This document shows, piece after piece, positions 22,474 to 32,876 of a DNA stretch of 64,000 nt (the first letter of the stretch is position 1; each line of letters opens with the position of its first letter). The notes under the pieces were generated by a model, which was not told where the DNA came from, ran no database searches, and saw only the letters and a program-made list of their open reading frames with translations. The translations under genes were made by a program, and so were the position numbers. The DNA is from Pollenia angustigena (taxonomy: Eukaryota > Arthropoda > Insecta > Diptera > Polleniidae): NCBI GenBank assembly GCA_930367215.1, contig OV884060.1, positions 180,369,253-180,433,252 on the forward strand. The letters are read 5' to 3'.

Positions 22474-22812
22474 AAAATGCAAAAAAGTGTAACTAAAAAA
22501 ATATAATTTTGCAGCAGAAGCAAATAACTTCATAAAATGAAAACTATAAACATGTCAGAAAACATGCATTGATAAGTCGTGCATGGAATTCTTCAAACAA
22601 TTTTAAAAGGAAAGCATTTTATTATACTATTTTATTAAAAATAAAAATTGGTTATTACGTAATTTTGCATTTAGAATTTTTTGTGAATAAAAGCGTAATT
22701 TTTGATCGCAGAAGTGTAAAGTTTTGTCAAGACATGTAGTTCAATGGCATAAATAATAACCAACCAAAAACACGATTTTGAATTTTTTGTTAGTTACGCC
22801 TTTTTGCATTTT
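22474..22812. mobile_element. MITE with AAAATGCAAAAA ends
   Basis: AAAATGCAAAAAAGTGTAAC at 22474 is mirrored by GTTACGCCTTTTTGCATTTT ending at 22812. The interior has a second GCGTAATTTTTGATCGCA word. No ORF of note is present. Confidence 0.55.
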
Positions 22813-23345
22813 TTATTTATTTAATTATTTATTTATTTCATTCATTAATGCAATATCAAGCCTTAGAGGCCAAAATAACAATATTACATGTTTATATATC
22901 CTGAGAAATTAACAACAAATTATATATTTGTACACTAATAATCTAATAATAATAATAATAATAACAATAATAAAAAATAATTAAGCTATTATCAAAAAAC
23001 AACATATCATAGTTAATGGTTAATGGCTCCCCAGCCGCAAAAAAAAACTAACAAAGAGAAAAAAAAAGAAATGAAAAATATCCTAAAAAAGGTCCAGACA
23101 GTAACAAACTAAGAGGGAAATTGCACAACCAAATCAGCTAAAATGAAAATACAATTTACAAAGTGCTTAAATATATTTAGTTGAGATATAGAAAATCATT
23201 AAAAAGTAGAATTAGCGAAGAATTCCAATAGTTTTAAACGAAATACATTATTTGAATGCGAAAATATCCGTAATGAATATGGTAAAAAGTTCCAAACCCT
23301 AGCAATCCTAACTATAAAAGACCTACTAAAACTAACTAACGATAT
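22813..23345 (-). mobile_element. 3' end of a non-LTR retrotransposon (LINE)
   Basis: On the minus strand, the last codons of a reverse-transcriptase protein are visible: SRSFIVRIARVWNFLP, then LEFFANSTF and a stop at 23199-23201. The R…WN.LP word is typical of the C-terminus of Jockey/CR1-like LINE ORF2. A 3' UTR of about 390 bp follows, with a TTATTATTATTATTATTA run (22931-22966). It ends at a TAAATAAATAAATAA-type tail near 22813. The element is 5'-truncated at about 23345, where a ~50-bp stretch is locally duplicated. Confidence 0.6.
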
Positions 23346-23442
23346 ACATATTCCCATTTATTCTTAAACTAAGCATTAATATATTCCCATTTGTTCTTAA
23401 ACTTGGCGTTAATATATACTAATTTTATTTAAAGTAATACAT

Positions 23443-23633
23443 ATCGCACTTGATCAACAAGAGGGTATTAACTCAAAATTTAAAAATGTTCAGTTGAGGC
23501 AAAACCATTTTCAATTTTACATTAAAGGAATAAGACAAAGAATTTTTAAACAAAGAATATTACGTTTCGAATTTTTCAAGAAAGGAAAAAATTGAAATTT
23601 TGAGCTAATACCCTCTTGTTGATCAAGTGCGAT
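23443..23633. mobile_element. 191-bp palindromic MITE
   Basis: ATCGCACTTGATCAACAAGA at 23443 begins an almost perfect ~39-bp inverted repeat with the right end (…TCTTGTTGATCAAGTGCGAT). Only about 110 bp separate the arms. A related end occurs at about 21386. Confidence 0.75.
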
Positions 23634-23700
23634 TGTAAATTATTTTTTAAACAACTCAAAAAACCAAGGGATATTGCAACGATATCAAAATGATATCATA

Positions 23701-24447
23701 TACATATGGGCATTTCCCCAGAATGGTCTACCTGGATGAAAAAAACAAAATGTTGATTATCATCGTCTTTTATTGTTTATTTTTAGAAAAAAAGTCTATG
23801 TTCTTATAAAAGAATAGTTTCCTAGCATATCTGAGCTGTTTTACCTGAGAAAATTGGGCTGGAAACTGGAAAATTTTATAATTTCCTGTATTTTCTACTT
23901 CTATAGACATTTTTATATGCTTATTTTACATGCAAAAAATATGTTATGTTTAAATTCTTTCTTCATAATCTCGCCATTACAATCAATTGTAAAAGCAGTA
24001 TTAAGTTTTTTTGTTAAAGAAATTTGAAGACATTTATGGTAAAATGCATGGTGATAGTAATAAAAAAACATATGGAAAAATCGTACGTTCGCGACCGGTT
24101 CATAAGCCAATTTAATAAAAACCAAGAGAGATATTTTATTTTGTAAATTCTGGATGGAGACCTACATTATTACACTTTTAAAATAAATTAATCACTTTTG
24201 AAAATTCCGTTTCATTACGCAGATTTTTACATTTCACTACTGTCAGCCGAAGTTGACTTCTATATTGCGTACGTTCGTGACCACACGTTTATAACTTTTA
24301 TTATGAAAACTTAAACTCGATAAAATCCATCTTTTGTACTAAACAAAGAGCTATCCAAATGCTATCGAATCGCAAAAAAAATGCTATTATTTGTACATCA
24401 AAAGCTTACGAACGTACGTTCGTGACCCCAGGAAATGCCCATATGTA
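23701..24447. mobile_element. TIR element with internal CGTACGTTCG repeats
   Basis: TACATATGGGCATTTCC at 23701 matches GGAAATGCCCATATGTA ending at 24447. The interior carries CGTACGTTCGYGACC three times (about 24082, 24268, 24411). The motif resembles the CGAACGTGAC words at 45.5-46.0 kb and the AAACGTGAC words at 19.3-19.75 kb. Confidence 0.6.
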
Positions 24448-25629
24448 GGTGAAAGAGTGTATCACAAGTGATAATCGTTTTTGAATCGAAACTGTAGTTT
24501 TTACGGACTAAATTGTACCTTTTCTTGTAGTACATATCGTTTTTCAATTTAATTATGATATCGTTTCCGATAACAAAATTTACAATAACGATAGTGAAAT
24601 CGCATTTACATTTTTTAAACAAATTATTCCAAAAGATATTAAAATTTGTCTGCAACAAAACTTTTAACAATTAAAATTCATCATAAATAGTCATAACTCA
24701 AAATTAATCAATCGTTTTCGCTTTTATATCGTTTGAAGATTTATTGGGAAGAAATGTATTCAACAAATGAATAGTTTTAATTGTAAATTTTTTACATTTT
24801 GTTAATTTTGAATAAAATTGCATTCACAATAAATAACCCAACTAAAAAACTTTCATATTCATTTTAATGCAACCAAACACCGATCGATGGTCTGAATACC
24901 ATTTAATAAACACTACATATTTTATGGAGTTTTTTATTTTTTGGTATTTTCTTCGGCCACTTTTTTATACATACAGGAGACAAACAAGACAACTCAAAAT
25001 CCAAAGTTTTTTTTAGCAGCAATGGTTATTTGTTGTGGCAGCAGCAAAAGCACAAGAGCTACAAGAAGTTTTTAAAAAAGATGTCAAACTTGTTAAACAA
25101 GTTCCTCTCACAATAATAAAAATAAATTTAGTGGTTGGTTAGATTTTAGTAAATGCTGCTACATTTTTCATGATTTTTATTTTACTTTTCCTGCAGACAT
25201 TTTTTTGTTTTAAATTTCGAGAGTATTTTGGCAAACATTTTTATCAAGTGTATCAAACATTTTCTTCTTTTCCTTAAGTTTTGAGTAATTTTATAAATAT
25301 TTGAACATAAATACATACGTAAGTTATAATTATCTACTAAAAAAGATGTTGAGGCCTTAAAAAATTTTGAAAGTTTCTTAAATGAAAATCAAACGAAATT
25401 ATAAATTTAATATTACAACTTAAAAAAAAACACCTGAAGTTTTTTTGTTTGGCTTTTCTATTTTCAAATCTTTTTTGTTATTTATTACTCATCATCATTG
25501 TTAGTTTCAGCCAAATCAAACAACCAACTAATAAATGCGCCACCACCAGCAACAACCACCTTTCGTCTTAATTGGCTTTTTTTATTTTAATTAAAAAAAA
25601 AACTAGAGATATTTTCGAAGTATTCATTA
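24448..25629. other. No recognised gene; unique-looking sequence
   Basis: This interval lacks the paired termini seen elsewhere. Two stretches (about 24970-25070 and 25490-25570) have CA/CAA-rich trinucleotide composition typical of fly transcribed leaders. Each follows a pyrimidine-rich CAG (TACATACAG at about 24976; TTAGTTTCAG at about 25511) that could act as a splice acceptor. Only micro-ORFs of under 20 codons are present, so no exon is called. Confidence 0.3.
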
Positions 25630-26228
25630 AGGCCCAAATTTACAGTTATTAGTTAGCTAATAACAACAGTTTAACAAATAAAATATTATATTCAGCATTT
25701 TCTTAACCATTTGTTAAACCCTCAAACGTTATTAGTTAACTACTTTTATTTTTTTATTATTTTAAATAATTAATTAATGATTAAAATTTTTACTTAACCA
25801 ATTATGTATTGTAAATATGATAATTTAGTTAATCAATAAGCCTGGTACTCTGGTCAGTATTTCGTTTGAAATGTTTAAAAAATCAATATAAAAAAATTTC
25901 TGTGAAATACAAACGAAAAAATGTTGATAGAGTTGTACTCTATTTATATTACGAAAAACATGCAAAATGTGTCTAGCAACATTTTTATTTTCCGAGCGAA
26001 ACAAGTGCAGCTCATATGCCGCACGGAATTTTAAGCAACAGCTTATCATTTGTTGTATTTTTTTATTTTGCATTTGTGAAACAAGCGTTTCAAAAAGAAA
26101 AATTTTAAAATGTGCAAGAATTAGTAATAAAATTACATTTTTTTTGGTTTTTTTTTTTTTTTTAATTACATATTTAAATAAAATTGTTTTACTTTCTTAA
26201 TGACAATTATCAAAACACATGGTTTTTG

Positions 26229-27026
26229 TCATAGATGGGGGTAGTGCACTAGTTCAAAATGATGATAATTTTGTTGATATTGAGTGATGAATTGAAAATT
26301 AGCAGTCCAACTACACATGAGTGATTGTAATGTTAAAACATTTTGCACAAAAAAATAATTTGATTAAATAAAAGCAATCATTGCAATTTTTATTCTACAC
26401 TTATTTGACTAAAAATTTTGCGCACATTTTAAAATAGAAAACTTGTGTTTTCATGATTAAATCTAAGCATTAATCCGTTATTGTCAGAATTTCATTTAGT
26501 TTAGAATATCATGCACATACCTACAAAATAAATTTTTTTTTTCAATTTTAGTGATATAATGTTTTTGTACAGTATTTTGATTGCAAGTTCAAATTTTGAA
26601 CTACATATTTGAAATAAGTGCAGATTTTATGCATTCAATCACAGTTAGTGAGAGTGAAAAAATTTGCAATACCAATTAATTTTTTTTTTCTAGTGAAAAA
26701 AAATACCAATCTTAGTGGTGATGGTAAAAAATAGTAAAAACCATGGTAGAATAAGTACAAGGTATAGTCATTAGAAATTTTGTTCTCAATTTCAAAACCC
26801 ATATAACGCCAAACAAAAGAAACTATGGCAAAAATTAAAACAAGCGTCAAAAATCAAATAAATAATTTTGACATTACATGGGTAAATAAAGAAAACTCTC
26901 GATGATGAACATACCTGGTACTTATTATACTATGGTAAAAACTAATGTTTTGCAGTTTTATTTAGTGAGAGTGCAATGTTGATTTAAATCAATATTTAGT
27001 GCACTACCACCCCCTATCTATAACTA
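26229..27026. mobile_element. MITE with TAGATGGGGG / TAGTGCACTA subterminal repeats
   Basis: TAGATGGGGGTAGTGCACTA near 26233 is mirrored by TAGTGCACTACC…CCCCCTATCTA near 26998-27022. ATGGTTTTTGT occurs just outside both ends, a possible 11-bp duplication with a few extra bases. It contains the smaller MITE at 26739-26936. Confidence 0.6.
26739..26936. mobile_element. ~200-bp MITE, copy 1 (second copy at 42163-42368)
   Basis: CCATGGTAGAATAAGTACAA pairs with …GGTACTTATTATACTATGG. The interior contains CATATAACGCCAAA, AAAACAAGCGTCAAAAATCA and TTTGACATTACATGGGTAAA, all present at 42163-42368. TAAAAA lies at both edges. Confidence 0.7.
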
Positions 27027-27320
27027 TGGTTTTTGTTCACCATTGCAAAATAGTGTTGTATAGAAAAAGTAAATATTTCATTTGAAGCTAGGGAAGTAAC
27101 ATAAATAAATAAAACTAATATAATATAAGGTTAAAAATAAAATATAAGAGAATCAAAATCTTTTTGTTATTAATCCTGAAGTTAAGTTTTGAGAAACCGC
27201 AAGATAGACAATATTGATACATGACAAAATTTTCGTGTGAAATAATTTATGTTGCGCAACATTTTTCGCAAGTTTGAACAGAGTACTATGCTTTAGATAT
27301 CATTTTAGTTTACTTATAAT

Positions 27321-28779
27321 TAGGGATGAGATTTTCATGCATTAAAAAATCGAAAAAATGCGCATAAAATATGCACTAAAAAGTCCAATATATGCACTAA
27401 AAAAATAAAAAATATGCCCTGAAAACTTAAACAAATTACATAAAAAATAGTTTTTTAATTCTACTCAAAACAAAAATATATAAAAATCAGTCTACTGTTG
27501 TTCAAATATCTTTAAAAACTTAAATAACTAATTTTAAGCTACGTTCACAATCAAAAAAACAATTTCGTTTTTTCTTCTATCTTTTTTCTTCCCAAAGTAT
27601 TTCATATATTTTCCTTTCATTTTTAGAACAAAAATGTAACTAAAATTTTTTTTAAAATGTAACTTCAGTTGAGTCAACTAGAACTTCAGCAACAATTTGT
27701 ATGAAATTGTTTCTGACGTTTAAAATAATTTTATTTAGTTTTGAATGAAAATTTTAACAAAATGTTTACTAAAATAAAAATAAAAGCAGAATACTGTTGT
27801 GGCTAAAATTTGCAAACGGTTTCTTGATGCAAAATGTGAGTAGTTACAAAAGAAATTGTTGCTGTATTATGAACACCAAGTGAAAATGTTTTTTTGATTG
27901 TGAACGAAGCTTTAATTTTTGATTGTTTAAATAAATAAGTACTGTTTTATTAAAAGTAAAACTTTGTCTTGTACTTGAAGAATGCCAATGTATTTGGAAA
28001 AATTTGTTTGGAGATCCCATTTTGTTCCCAGATCAGATCAAAAATATTTGAAATCTATGTTATTTTTTGAAATCCTTAATTTTTTTTTTTTCAAAACGTT
28101 TTGGATTTTTTTAATTTGGCGGGCGATTCTTCCTTTCTGAACTTGATCCCTCCTAATTAGTTATTGTTTCAAATCAAATGCTTACTGACTTCTGCTGTTA
28201 TTTAAATTCAATATTCCTTTTCCTTAAAACATTCTTAAAAATTACTAGAAGTTATTTTGAATAGAATTCTGATACATCTAGCCAGGCTCCCATTTTGTTA
28301 ATCCTGGCTGCGGTGGAAGGTGAATCAAAGGACACATTTCATTAAAAATTGCTATATTATCTAATCTTCTGAATTCTTTGCAACGCGGTATAACCCATGT
28401 GCCAAGCAAGTTATGTATTTGTAACCCATTGGAAGCCATAACAATGTAAGGTGCTGCATTGGTTTAAAATAGAAGCATCTTTTGTCGAGATCTTGTATGT
28501 GAAGCAAAGCTCGAAATTATTTTTTTATTATTTAAAAAGTTTTTTTTTGTGTATTTAAAAATTTTTTTTTTAGATCTTTTTTATAATATGGAAATTAAAA
28601 AATCACTCAAAAATATGAAAAAATGCAAAAATATGCATTTTCACCAAAATATGCAGCAATATGCAAAAACAAATCGATGCCATTTTAACGCAAATTTAAT
28701 AATTCGGAAAAATAATTGGCCGACGTCGTTCTTAAACTATCGATAAAAAACATGCATTTGCATGGAAATCGCATCCCTA
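27321..28779. mobile_element. Degenerate hAT element with 8-bp target duplication
   Basis: The left end TAGGGATGAGATTTTCATGC is mirrored by GCATGGAAATCGCATCCCTA. The flanks CTTATAAT (27313-27320) and TTTATAAT (28780-28787) match at 7 of 8 bases. Both ends carry clusters of ATATGCA words, like hAT subterminal transposase sites. A minus-strand hAT transposase remnant lies within (28225-28500), so this is a decayed former autonomous or deletion copy. Confidence 0.75.
28225..28500 (-). pseudogene. hAT transposase fragment inside the hAT element
   Basis: Minus-strand pieces in three frames read APYIVMASNGLQI, ITCLAHGLYRVAKN and LPPQPGLTKW then GAWLDVSEFY. In the family these are consecutive: …APYM.KA…H.TCLAHALHRV…LPPEP.LTRWGTWL.AA.YY. 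At least two frameshifts separate them. The rest of the transposase (other catalytic residues, dimerisation domain) is not recognisable. Confidence 0.62.
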
Positions 28780-29059
28780 TTTATAATTAACTAATGGCTG
28801 TAAATTTGGGCCTAAGTTTTATAAATATTTTTTTATTTTAGATTTCTCTAAAAAAATTTTTTATATTTGTTACACTGGGCATTAGAGTTGTCCTAAAAAG
28901 GCTTCTTACTCTCATTTGTATAAAAACCTTTAAACAAATCGTTAAATATTTTTCTCCGGCTTGGATGATATCACAAAGGGACCACCCAAGTTAGCTATCT
29001 CTCGAAAAAAAATTTGTATAAATTAACATTAAAAAATTTTTACTAACAAAGATATTTGC

Positions 29060-29465
29060 ACCTCGGAGTTGTGCATTCTGGACGTCTAATTTCTGTAACT
29101 ATTTTTAGAGCATTGCTGGCCGTACGTCACAAATTACCCTCAGAATTTTGACTTCCAAGTAGTCAATTTTTGCTGGTTTATCAGCATAACTAAATCAGTG
29201 ACGCCACAAAGCCCCACTGAAAATAATCAATTGATAGGTACATTTCTCGAAATAAATTTATCGCCAAATTTCGATTTAAATTAGTCTATGGTTGAAGTAG
29301 CCGTATAACTAGCATGGCCATCCCGTTGAAACCTCATCTCGCCAAGATCAACGTCATTCATCCATATGAAAAACAAAAAAATCATTGATTATGTTGCGGT
29401 AACGTTCTCGATTAACCGTAACGTAAGCTCCGGCTTCATGTTTGAAGAAATTAATTAATTTATTT
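29060..29465 (-). pseudogene. Mariner-like DDE transposase remnant
   Basis: Minus-strand reading gives FKHEAGAYVTVNRERYRN, then VDLGEMRFQRDGHASYTA (family: D…WFQQDGAT.HTA, including the second catalytic Asp). Next come FGDKFISRNVPIN, DYFQWGFVASL and YADKPAKIDYLEVKILRVI. The order matches the arthropod mariner-like transposase in which WPPRSCDLTPLDYFLWG follows the R.N/PVN region; here that WPPRSCDLTPL segment is missing. Several frameshifts are present. Fragments of the same family lie at 4090-4290 and 44526-44620. Confidence 0.68.
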
Positions 29466-29550
29466 TTCTGAATGTTACCAAAATAAAAATTAGTTTTTAG
29501 TTTTTTTTTTAACAATTTATAGGTCGATTACGGATGACAACCGAACTGAA

Positions 29551-29634
29551 GTTGAGTTGCTAGAAAAATAAATTTTTTTTGTATATTTTAGCATGAGCGG
29601 CGTTGCTAATTTCGCTGCTGGCAACTCAACTAAG
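29551..29634. repeat. 84-bp hairpin/mini-MITE
   Basis: AGTTGAGTTGCTAG at 29551 is mirrored by CTGGCAACTCAACT ending about 29634. It abuts the target site of the next hAT element and is non-coding. Confidence 0.5.
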
Positions 29635-29879
29635 GTTGTGTTGCTATTAGAGTTTCTACGCAGGAAAGAATTCCCGGGAATCCCGGGACATTTTTTTTAA
29701 ATTTGATCCCGGGAAATTTTTTCCGGGAATTTCCAATTAAATTTTTTGAAATTTTTATTTGTTAGCATCGCTAAAATCAAAAACGAGAAATAAAAATATA
29801 TTCTTTATTAAAATTACTAAAAACTACCTACAAATCGAACTATTTTTCCTACGCCAATAAATCAACGGTCTTTTTAATT

Positions 29880-30225
29880 GCCAATGAAATTTCTAAAAAG
29901 CTTCTTGAAGTAGAAAATGAAAATGTACACGATACACCAACACCAGATGACGAACCATCTACAAATTCTAAAAAAATAAATGTAAAGAAAAACAAAAGCC
30001 AAATATCTTAAAATAAAGAATTTAATTTCTATGAAGTCACGGTTAACAGGCCAACAAATTTATAATCTTTGTATGATGCGCGTCTTACTATAAAACCAAC
30101 GTCTGTAGAAAGTGAAAGCACGTTTTCGGTAGCAGGCAGTATACATATCAACAAGGATTAAAAATGGAATCTCTGATGAGCTTTTAATAATACTTGAAAT
30201 TTTTTGCTTAAAAGAAAATTAATTT
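29880..30225 (+). pseudogene. hAT transposase C-terminal (dimerisation) remnant
   Basis: KPTSVESESTFSVAGSI followed by NGISDELLIIL matches the hAT dimerisation region (PTSSESER.FS.AG…R..LS.D.L..L.FL). The upstream part (about 29905-30010) reads as an acidic/asparagine-rich linker. Stop codons occur before and within, and the catalytic core is absent. It lies in the same orientation throughout the hAT element 29648-31226. Confidence 0.6.
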
Positions 30226-31082
30226 TAACAAGTTGCTATTAATAATAACTACATATTAAATTTTTTGGACTGTTGTATATGTGTATCATAGAACTGCAAA
30301 ATCACTATTTTTCTTGATTTATTCATACGCTAAAATTTACATTCACTCTTTGCTTGCAAAACAAAGTTCAACGTTGGTAATTTTTACATCGTTTCGTGCA
30401 CATTTGATTTTTGCATTTATTGGTTTTTTATTGAAAGTGCTTTATTTGCATTTTTGTTGCGCACGCAATATAACACAACTGTGTAAATTCAAAAGAACAC
30501 ATTCTTATACTTTTGCATTCAAGTAGTCATTGTCCACTCGATGAGATGCTTTGTTAACATTAACAACAATATACCACTCGATGAGACGCTTTGTTAAGAA
30601 TACATTGTACCTACATACAGAACAAACTTTACTTTTTAAGATGAAAAAAAGTCTGTTTCTATGGAAATGGTTTGTATGTATGTACCTACATATGTGCGTT
30701 TAGTTTCATTAAAATTTTTTTTCTTGTACTACATAGTTAATGCTGAATGAATACATGAGCAATAATTGCTTCATTTCTGGCTTTTTTGTTTGTATTTTTT
30801 TTTCTTTACCAAAACAATCATTGTCGCACCGAACACACAAACATCTTTATTAAAAAACGAAGCTAACGATTGTATAAATAACAAAGCACGATGTGCATTA
30901 TTTGAATGACTGCAAACCAGCAGCGAATATTTGCGGTTGCGCAAGTTTGATTGTATGACCGCAAGTGAGTGTATTTATTGCTGTTCATTTAATGCGATTT
31001 TTTTACAATTGCACAAAGCCGTTCTCTGATGTCTATATTCTTTTAAAGAAGTAAAAACTTTTTTCTTGAACTCATTTAATGA

Positions 31083-31190
31083 GTGCCCCGGCAGGCTAGC
31101 TGGTAGTGGGCTAGTCTATCAACACCGTGGTTGCGGGTTCGATTCCCGCCAGAGACTCTGGTTTCTTTCCTGCAGACAAGCGAAGGGCTT
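31083..31190 (+). mobile_element. tRNA-derived SINE-like sequence
   Basis: A perfect pol III B box (GGTTCGATTCC, 31136-31146) lies in a GCGGGTTCGATTCCCGCC arm. It is preceded about 40 bp upstream by TAGCTGGTAGTGG, an A-box-like word. The acceptor and anticodon stems of a functional tRNA cannot be formed, and an unrelated CTCTGGTTTCTTTCCTGC segment follows. A SINE head is therefore preferred over a tRNA gene. Confidence 0.5.
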
Positions 31191-31389
31191 GGGGAATAGA
31201 AAAAGTCCGGGAAATTAGAAACCCTAGTTGCTATCCGTAATTTTTCACTAAATTTTGCATATAAAAAAAAATGATTACTTTTAACATGAATTCAAATTAA
31301 ATATGCTTATCGGTATTGCCGATATTTCTTTAGTATCGGTATCGTACCGGCATTAAATTGATTGAATAGAAATCTTACTTTATTTTCAG

Positions 31390-31839
31390 TTACTACGTTT
31401 ATACGTAGCCTATTCGCGAATAAAAATTATTTGCGATTAACTAACTTGCTGTTTATATGTCTATTTCTTAATGAAAATTCTTATTTTTAAGTGATGCCAG
31501 ATGGAAAATTTATTGATTTAGTAGCACTGTATGTATATAAACTTTTTATTTTTTAAATGAAAAAGATCAAAAATTATTGTGTATTTTTACATTTATTTGC
31601 ACATTATTGATTTAATTTTACTTTTGTTGTCATATGAATGTGCCACATCGAAATAAAAACGTAAAACGGTTAAAAGTGTGGCAATGCTTAAAATCTTATT
31701 TGCAAATAGTGTCGTTAATCAGGAATTGTTTTCATGAGTTAGCATTTGCAAATAAAAATTTAATTCACTGTTTATGCGGCAATATTCTCTACTTGCAATA
31801 TATTTATTTGCGAATAAGTGCTGCGTATAAACGTAGTAA
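31390..31839. mobile_element. 450-bp MITE with TTACTACGTTTATACG ends
   Basis: TTACTACGTTTATACGTAGC at 31390 is mirrored by CTGCGTATAAACGTAGTAA ending at 31839. The TATTCGCGAATAAA/TTATTTGCGAATA words extend the match to about 38 bp. A 78-codon + strand ORF inside has no recognisable family and is treated as fortuitous. Confidence 0.68.
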
Positions 31840-32338
31840 GTATGTACTACAACAGTTCTTACTGATATAAAACAGTTAATCCCCTTTAGAGGCATCGGTG
31901 CGATATATTTTAATATTTTTACTTTAAGGAAAATTAAACTTATTTTTTTTAAATATGTATGTAATTAATAGTTTTCAGTCTAACATTTAATTGTATGAGA
32001 ATATTTCACTAACTACTTCATATTATCTTTCCTTTTCAAGTTTTCTTAATTTTTATCGTTTTTTTTCTTGTTTAAAAACTAGCGCCTTTTAACTTGAACT
32101 TTAAACATTTTTTGCTGTTGTTCTTTTTTCTTGTTTTTAAGTTGCCGTATTTTTTGTTTACTTTGTGGTGCTGAAGCAAAAATTTGTTATTGCATTATCA
32201 TTTGCTATTATGTTTATTTACTTTAAAATATTTTATTTATAACTTTTTTCGGTTTCATAAAAAAATTCTTAAAAATTACACCGAGTTGGCAACACGTTTT
32301 TTCTCATTAAAGCAAAGTTTGTTTATTTTTCTTCAAAA
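31840..32338. other. No recognised feature
   Basis: AT-rich sequence with long T runs and no paired ends. The 63-codon ORF at 32184 is low-complexity and not credible. Confidence 0.4.
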
Positions 32339-32744
32339 CAGTGTTACCATCATCAACATTCAAAATTACGCTTAAGAAAAATTACGCGATTTAAATAAAA
32401 TTACCCCTTTACAAAAAAGAAAAGCACAACAAAGTAATACAATCCTACGTTAAAAGGGTACAAATCTTACATAGATGGTGGGGTGGGTTCTCAAGACCCG
32501 CTCTATGTTTCATTTACTTTTTTTAACTTTTAGCATGTCTAACTCTTAGAGCGGCTGTCGTTTAAGAAATATATTACTTGCAATGCTAAGAACAACTAAA
32601 AATCTCCTGCTTCTGTTTGGTTACGTCAGTCACGAACCAACAAAATTTTAACCATAATAATAGCTAAAGAAATTGCCTACGCTTTACCCACGGTAGAAAG
32701 ATTTGCACCCCGTTCGGTTAATTACCGACAAAGTGGCAATACTG
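32339..32744. mobile_element. hAT-family element (copy 2 of the 3428-4808 family), reversed
   Basis: CAGTGTTACCATCATCAACA at 32339 matches the reverse complement of the right end of copy 1. The other end (…GACAAAGTGGCAATACTG) matches the left end of copy 1. The flanks CTTCAAAA (32331-32338) and CTTCAAAC (32745-32752) match at 7 of 8 positions. At 406 bp it is a deleted copy without the mariner remnant. Confidence 0.82.
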
Positions 32745-32876
32745 CTTCAAACTGACTACAGTTTTGCACCAGCGTTATAAATGTTTAAATTTTAAAACGT
32801 ACAGAAAACAAGTATTTTCGATCAACTTTCGCATTTAAATACAGAAAGCAGTAATTTTAAGAGGATATTTTTCAAT

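Larger units (their letters stand above)
25840..27292. repeat. Repeat with GTACTCTG-type ends
   Basis: GCCTGGTACTCTGGTCA at 25840 and TGAACAGAGTACTATGC ending about 27292 are imperfect inverted repeats. A further GTTGTACTCT lies at 25931. Similar words with similar flanks occur at 45505 and 46358 (AAAGCCTCGTACTCTGTTCA on the minus strand), indicating a dispersed family. Ends are approximate. Confidence 0.4.
25630..28813. mobile_element. Outer TIR element hosting several nested insertions
   Basis: AGGCCCAAATTTACAGTTAT at 25630 is mirrored by ATGGCTGTAAATTTGGGCCT ending at 28813, with similarity over about 33 bp. Inside lie an AGAGTAC-ended repeat, a TAGATGGGGG MITE with a smaller MITE in it, and a hAT element. 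Removing the hAT insertion (27321-28779 plus one target copy) brings the right TIR next to the body. Confidence 0.65.
29648..31226. mobile_element. hAT element with perfect 8-bp target duplication and tRNA-like SINE inside
   Basis: It starts TAGAGTTTCTACGCAGG and ends …AATTAGAAACCCTA. GTTGCTAT flanks both sides (29640-29647 and 31227-31234). CCCGGGAA-type words lie near both ends. The interior holds a + strand hAT transposase C-terminus (29880-30225), a 45-bp-spaced direct repeat CCACTCGATGAGAYGCTTTG (about 30532 and 30577), and a tRNA-like SINE near the right end. It is 1579 bp, deleted and inactive. Confidence 0.8.

Noticed and set aside
25490..25580. Possible coding exon after TTAGTTTCAG
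   Set aside because: Only a 19-codon ORF follows and no matching donor or neighbouring exon was found. It is kept as a remark in the gap description only.
31096..31160. A functional tRNA gene
   Set aside because: The B box is perfect but acceptor and anticodon stems cannot be built at normal distances, and it sits inside a hAT element. A SINE head is the better call.
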